DNA of 64,000 bases from positions 1 through 64,000 of the forward strand of contig NZ_QJSH01000002.1 of NCBI RefSeq assembly GCF_003426025.1, written 5' to 3'. Position numbers and translations under genes: made by a program. Position 1 is the first letter of the stretch; every line of letters starts with the position of its first letter. Shown piece by piece: positions 60,475 through 64,000 of the stretch. The notes beneath the pieces are model-generated. The model was not told the origin of the DNA. It saw only the letters and a list, made by a program, of their open reading frames with translations, and searched no databases. This DNA comes from Paraliobacillus quinghaiensis. GTDB lineage: Bacteria > Bacillota > Bacilli > Bacillales > Amphibacillaceae.

Positions 60475-60623
60475 GTGCGGGTAATTGCCTTGTTTTTTAT
60501 ACAAGATAATTTTAAGTTTCTCAAAGGTTAGAGTGGTTTTTATGTTAAAATTAGGAAGATAGTTCATGTAGAATATGTTATTAATTAACCATGAGAATAA
60601 ATATCAAATAAAAAGGATGGGGT

Positions 60624-60872
60624 ATGATGACAATATGGGTTTTGCTTTTGGTTATTATTTTAATAGTAGTTATGTTAGAAGTTGGTTTAAAAAGTGTTCT
60701 ATCAAAGAAAAGCAGTATGGAAGTTATGTTGTTTGGGCTTTTATTTATTTTAACGGGTGGTATTTTTTTAGTCGAGCCTAATCTAACAAAAAATTCTATC
60801 ATTCTCTCCGTTGAATTAGGTTTTGTTATTTTTGGCATTGTGATTGGTGTAATGGGTTTCTTTAAAAGATAA
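60624..60872 (+). CDS. Small membrane protein, unknown
   Basis: 82 residues, three hydrophobic segments, opening MTIWVLLLVIILIVVMLEV. AAGGA lies about 7 bases before ATG 60624. A small hairpin GACTAGA/TCTAGTC (60889-60915) follows and may stop transcription. Confidence 0.68.
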   Translation: MMTIWVLLLVIILIVVMLEVGLKSVLSKKSSMEVMLFGLLFILTGGIFLVEPNLTKNSIILSVELGFVIFGIVIGVMGFFKR

Positions 60873-60981
60873 ATATTGTACTTACTGTGACTAGATTGGA
60901 ACAGGATTTCTAGTCTTATTGTTTACTCAACTAATTTAATGCAAAGAAGTATGTTAAAAATTTTATAAGGGGGCTATTAAA

Positions 60982-61137
60982 ATGCAAGTGTTTTTATTAG
61001 TATTGCTCGGTATGATTTTGTCATATGCTCTATTATTCCTTGGAGAAATTGGAATAGTTTTACTAGGTGGAGCTGCGTTTGGCTTACTTTTATATATTGC
61101 TTTAAACATTAACGATAAGAATAAAATGGAGAAGTAA
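60982..61137 (+). CDS. 51-residue membrane protein
   Basis: MQVFLLVLLGMILSYALLFL, GEIGIVLLGGAAFGLLLYIA and LNINDKNKMEK: two membrane helices with a charged tail. A strong ribosome site AAGGGGG precedes ATG by 8 bases. No family recognised. Confidence 0.7.
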   Translation: MQVFLLVLLGMILSYALLFLGEIGIVLLGGAAFGLLLYIALNINDKNKMEK

Positions 61138-61140
61138 CTA

Positions 61141-61212
61141 GACTAACAGGTGCTTAAGTTAAACAAGGAGCTGTGATGTTGCAGGTACTATTACTAATTC
61201 AACTAAACCACT
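61141..61212 (+). repeat. Dispersed hairpin repeat, copy E (degenerate)
   Basis: ACTAACAGGTGC, AGGAGCTG (61166-61173), then GCAGGTACTATTACTAATTC. Begins 3 bases after the stop of the 51-residue gene. Confidence 0.55.
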
Positions 61213-61314
61213 AATAGAAATTCGTTTTTTATTTTGCTAACGGGAAGAGTTGAAGAAGAAATCAGGCTTGATTTAATTAGAATAATGCCCTTTTGGTATA
61301 GAGGAGGTAAAGAG

Positions 61315-61890
61315 ATGGATATTAAATGTTTGAGAAACGAATTATCATTACGAGGTAAAAATGGTTTACCATTCTTAATGGCAGCAGCAGTTGTTTGGGT
61401 TGTTTTTTTAGTGATTTTTTTATTAGAAATGAGTATTGAAACAAAGAACATATTAGCCTTTTATGGAACAGGATTAATGTTTCCTTTGGCTGTTGTCATC
61501 TCTAAACTTATTCGAGCTGATTGGAGAATGAATGATCATCCCTTTGGAATCCTAGGTCTATACATAAACCTAGCACAGCTCATTTACTTCCCAATTTTAT
61601 TTTGGGCATTTTCCAAAAGTCCTTAGGATATGATTATATTTTTTGCTATCATTACTGGTGCTCATTTCTTCCCTTATGGTTGGTACTACAATACGAAAGC
61701 CTTTTATGTCATGGCGCCTGTCATATCTGTTTTGATTACCGTCATTGGATGGGAAGTGGAGCATAACAAGCTTTGGTATATCCCGCTGACTATGATTATA
61801 AGTCTTATCATTTTAAACGTTTGGCTATTATTGGATTATCGTATAAAAGCCTCTTCTCAACAGTTGAAAACAAAACAGAATTACATTTGA
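61315..61890 (+). pseudogene. DUF7010-type membrane protein broken by one in-frame TAG
   Basis: ATG 61315 (after GAGGAGG) opens a frame of 103 codons that stops at TAG 61624-61626. The same frame continues directly with DMIIFFAIITGAHFFPYGWY to TGA at 61888. Both halves fit one DUF7010-like protein of about 190 residues with six helices: KNGLPFLMAAAVVW and YGTGLMFPLAVVISKL before the stop, GAHFFPYGWYYNTKAF after it. A single base change (for example CAG to TAG) explains it. Sequencing error or readthrough are the alternatives. Confidence 0.78.
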
Positions 61891-61919
61891 TCATACCATT
61901 ATTATTAAGTCAACCGACA

Positions 61920-61943
61920 CCCACAGGATGGTTTTCCTGTGGG
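61920..61943. terminator. Hairpin after the DUF7010 gene
   Basis: CCCACAGGA (61920-61928) pairs with TCCTGTGGG (61935-61943). No T run, so termination is uncertain. Confidence 0.45.
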
Positions 61944-62014
61944 TTGTGATCAAGACTTGCTAAGGATGCGAACGGTGTTTTTCAAAAATGAAACAACTAT
62001 ATGATAATAGAGCA

Positions 62015-62071
62015 ATAATAAAAAAGGTTAGTGTCATTTTCAGAGACAAATGTCCACGAAAGATACTAACC
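62015..62071 (-). terminator. Terminator of the SIMPL operon
   Basis: GGTTAGT (62026-62032) pairs with ACTAACC (62065-62071) with more pairs inside (GTCATTTTC...GACAAATG). The minus-strand T run is at 62019-62025. Confidence 0.75.
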
Positions 62072-62076
62072 ACAAA

Positions 62077-62211
62077 TTATCTAATAATTTGCACGGATAC
62101 CTTTTTTGGATCTGGTTTAGAGGTAAGTACAATAATACACATAATGAATAAAATCACTAAACTAGACACTCCGATAATTACATTGCCAGTAATTTGCGCA
62201 GTACCTTTCAA
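62077..62211 (-). CDS. 44-residue membrane protein coupled to the SIMPL gene
   Basis: Frame from TTG 62211, 2 bases after the SIMPL stop: MKGTAQITGNVIIGVSSLVI then LFIMCIIVLTSKPDPKKVSV and QIIR. One membrane helix with a charged tail. No own ribosome site, so translation would depend on coupling. A terminator follows directly, which supports it. Confidence 0.5.
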   Translation of the reverse strand: MKGTAQITGNVIIGVSSLVILFIMCIIVLTSKPDPKKVSVQIIR

Positions 62212-62213
62212 TC

Positions 62214-62876
62214 TTAAGAAACAAACTGAAACTCTACCTCAACTTTAGCCTCTATCTTTAACTGTCCAGGTTGGATAGGTGTTGAAATACCACCCACCAC
62301 TTCTGAACTGGCTATTCGAAATGGAGTAGAAGGTCGCTCTATTATTTGTTCTGAAATCTTAACAGGTGTTGGATCCAGGTTAAGTCTCATTGTATTAGCA
62401 ATTGTTTGTGCTTTAGTTACAGAATCTTTTAATGCCTTTTTTAATGCTTGTTGGTAATACATATCCTTATTTTTTACTGTGAATGTAATGTTTGATACCC
62501 TGTTTGCACCATTAAGCACAGCAGTATCAATCACTAATCCTGTCTGATCAAGTTTTTCGATGGTAACCGAAAGTAAGTGTGTAACCTGATACCCTTTTAA
62601 TTGTTGAATACCGTCAACAAAATCATATCTTGGATAAATAGTGAAATCGACTGTTTGAATATTCTCTTGAATAATTCCTAGATTGATTAAGGATTGAATT
62701 ATCTGTTGAATGATTCGTGCATTTTCCTGCTGGGCAAGTTTAAGCTCTACCCCCTCCGTGACTACACCTAATTGAATTTCTGATATATTCGGTATCATTA
62801 AAATTTGACTATTGCCATAGACATTAATACTTCGATTATTTAAGTTACTTGTTTGATGAACAGGAGGATTATACAT
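62214..62876 (-). CDS. SIMPL (DUF541) domain protein
   Basis: 220 residues: SINVYGNSQILMIPNISEIQ, LGVVTEGVELKLAQQENARI, then the dimer helix and DFTIYPRYDF, ALKKALKDSVTKAQTIANTM and the closing IEAKVEVEFQF. This is the SIMPL/DUF541 fold (BP26, YggE). Unlike most relatives it has no signal peptide. The role is unknown, with stress links in other bacteria. Confidence 0.88.
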   Translation of the reverse strand: MYNPPVHQTSNLNNRSINVYGNSQILMIPNISEIQLGVVTEGVELKLAQQENARIIQQIIQSLINLGIIQENIQTVDFTIYPRYDFVDGIQQLKGYQVTHLLSVTIEKLDQTGLVIDTAVLNGANRVSNITFTVKNKDMYYQQALKKALKDSVTKAQTIANTMRLNLDPTPVKISEQIIERPSTPFRIASSEVVGGISTPIQPGQLKIEAKVEVEFQFVS

Positions 62877-63065
62877 TCTCTATTCCCCGCTTCCAATTTA
62901 TTTATTATTTTAATTTCATGATTAGTTCCGGCCATTTATGTCTGTTTTATTAAAAAAACGTGTAGAAAAGTTCCTTATGTGTATGTGAAGTGTAAATTTA
63001 AACTATCCCACGCCAAACGAATGTCACTTTATTGTAAAAATTACAGATTTAATTCCATGAAACCA

Positions 63066-63114
63066 TTGACCGAACTGGTCATTATTGTTATATTGTAAAT
63101 GACCGAACTGGTCA
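63066..63114 (+). promoter_or_regulatory. Promoter and two operators of the TetR gene
   Basis: The promoter is TTGACC (63066-63071), 17-base spacer, TATATT (63089-63094). TGACCGAACTGGTCA occurs twice, at 63067-63081 over the -35 and at 63100-63114 over the start site, each a palindrome TGACC-N5-GGTCA, 33 bp apart. This is a clear autorepression layout. Confidence 0.88.
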
Positions 63115-63139
63115 AATGTTAAAAGAGGAGGGGTTTTTA

Positions 63140-63748
63140 GTGAATGAAAACTTTTACAGTCTACATGCTGAAAAACAAACACGTGTCATCAATGCCGCTT
63201 TAAAAGAGTTTGTCAAAAATGGTTTTGAAAAAGCATCAACAAATGAGATTGTAAAAGGAGCTGGAATCTCAAAAGGATCATTGTTCAATTATTTTAATAA
63301 TAAAAAGGATCTGTATTTCTTTTTAATTGAACATTCTCTTAAAGTAGTTGAAACGATTTATGATGAAATAGATTTAACAGAAACAGACATTTTTAATAGG
63401 TTGGAGCAATTTGGTCTAACTAAATTTGCGATTCAAAAAAAAACGCCTCAAATTTTTGATTTTCTTTTATCTGTTAAGAAAGAGGAAGCAGACGAAGTGA
63501 GAGCGGATATTGCTAAAATACTTGACGACACGTTGGAAGAGGGCTTGGGGAAAATTTATCAAAATATTGACTACTCCAAATTTCGTGAAGATATTGATAT
63601 TCAACGAGCAATTGAAATTATAAATTGGACGATGATTGGTTTTGCAGAGAAAGAGGGTAATGTTGATTCCGTTCAAGATATTGATATTGAAATATATAAG
63701 GAATGGCACAATTATTCAGAGTTATTGAGACGTTGTTTTTACAAATAA
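63140..63748 (+). CDS. TetR/AcrR-family regulator
   Basis: 202 residues: N-terminal TetR helix-turn-helix (TRVINAALKEFVKNGFEKAS, TNEIVKGAGISKGSLFNYF) and a ligand domain with no known match. I start at GTG 63140 after GAGGAGGGG; the ORF start at 63116 overlaps the operator. It lies 13 bases before the ABC gene, so it probably controls that exporter. Confidence 0.9.
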   Translation: MNENFYSLHAEKQTRVINAALKEFVKNGFEKASTNEIVKGAGISKGSLFNYFNNKKDLYFFLIEHSLKVVETIYDEIDLTETDIFNRLEQFGLTKFAIQKKTPQIFDFLLSVKKEEADEVRADIAKILDDTLEEGLGKIYQNIDYSKFREDIDIQRAIEIINWTMIGFAEKEGNVDSVQDIDIEIYKEWHNYSELLRRCFYK

Positions 63749-63761
63749 GGGAGGAATAACG

Positions 63762-64000
63762 ATGAGTCTATTGAAAGTAACAAATTTAACGAAGAAATTT
63801 GGGACGTTTACCGCTTTAGATAAGGTAAACCTAGAAGTGAATAAAGGGGAAATATATGGTTTCATTGGCCCAAATGGTGCAGGAAAATCAACAACAATTC
63901 GCGTACTCTTAGGTATATTAAAAGCAACAGATGGAGATGTAAAACTCTTTGATAAGGATGCGTGGAGTGACGCGGTTGAGATTCATAGACGCGTTGCTTA
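63762..64000 (+). CDS. ABC transporter ATP-binding protein (3' end outside window)
   Basis: The first 79 residues are visible: LKVTNLTKKFGTFTALDKVN and GFIGPNGAGKSTTIRVLLGI with Walker A GPNGAGKS at about 38-45. It resembles the ABC-2 type exporters (CcmA/NatA style). Start ATG follows GGGAGGAATAACG. The membrane partner should lie beyond the window. Confidence 0.92.
   Translation, partial: MSLLKVTNLTKKFGTFTALDKVNLEVNKGEIYGFIGPNGAGKSTTIRVLLGILKATDGDVKLFDKDAWSDAVEIHRRVA

Noticed and set aside
61988-62248. Plus-strand 86-codon ORF
   Set aside because: It lies opposite the SIMPL terminator, the 44-residue gene and the SIMPL 3' end and has no ribosome site.

Overview
The window is low-GC chromosomal DNA of an endospore-forming member of the Bacillaceae. 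The evidence is strong AGGAGG-type ribosome sites, many TTG starts, a spore coat/exosporium gene set (CotY/CotZ-type protein, collagen-like protein), Sda, a KinB-like sporulation kinase, a YheC/YheD-type coat protein, and several Bacillaceae-restricted DUF families (DUF3231, DUF3953, DUF4181, DUF4025, DUF1292). I cannot name the genus from sequence alone. No rRNA, tRNA, CRISPR array or prophage was seen. One structured non-coding RNA candidate lies near 33.1 kb.

Layout. 0-5 kb: the 3' end of adhE, then a complete group II intron with its reverse transcriptase, then small membrane and GNAT genes. 5.5-12 kb: a spore-surface island with a CotY/CotZ-like protein, a collagen-like protein, a GT4 glycosyltransferase and a Thr/Ser-rich mucin-like protein. 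The last protein and the collagen protein share one C-terminal SPOCS-like domain. 12-17 kb: NERD protein plus a run of small membrane-protein genes, one broken by an in-frame TGA, interleaved with repeats. 17-27 kb: MFS exporter, phasin-like/UbiB pair, oxidoreductases, a YjiH-type transporter and a tandem FMN-binding lipoprotein behind two Rex-like operators. 27-41 kb: GNAT, SDR, beta-lactamase-family and lipoprotein genes, a GntR/DUF1648 pair, the ncRNA candidate, class I fructose-bisphosphate aldolase, cupin and SDR genes, and a NodB deacetylase. 42-45.7 kb: the fructose PTS operon fruR-fruK-fruA plus a separate EIIA gene, with a promoter, a cre-like site and direct repeats. 45.8-50.5 kb: DUF3231, SelO, unknowns and a DUF1292 protein. 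50.8-57 kb: sporulation and signalling, with an XRE-MEDS regulator, sda, a CAP-domain protein, a PAS-GGDEF protein and a KinB-like kinase. 57-64 kb: YheC/D-like protein, PlsC, a nitronate monooxygenase-like enzyme, small membrane genes (one broken by an in-frame TAG), a SIMPL protein, and a TetR regulator followed by an ABC ATPase that runs off the window.

Most unusual signals. (1) The spore-surface island reuses one C-terminal domain behind two different stalks, collagen and Thr/Ser mucin. (2) Three separate intergenic sites each carry exactly five units of a 21-bp repeat built on ATTCGATCAAAA, each just upstream of a gene, and an unrelated TTTATCAGCG repeat has about the same period. (3) Several dispersed palindromic repeat families are present, including a two-copy double-hairpin element. 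(4) Two Rex-like operators flank the -10 of the FMN lipoprotein gene. (5) AUU and AUC start codons are likely for two genes. (6) Two small membrane-protein genes are interrupted by single in-frame stop codons.
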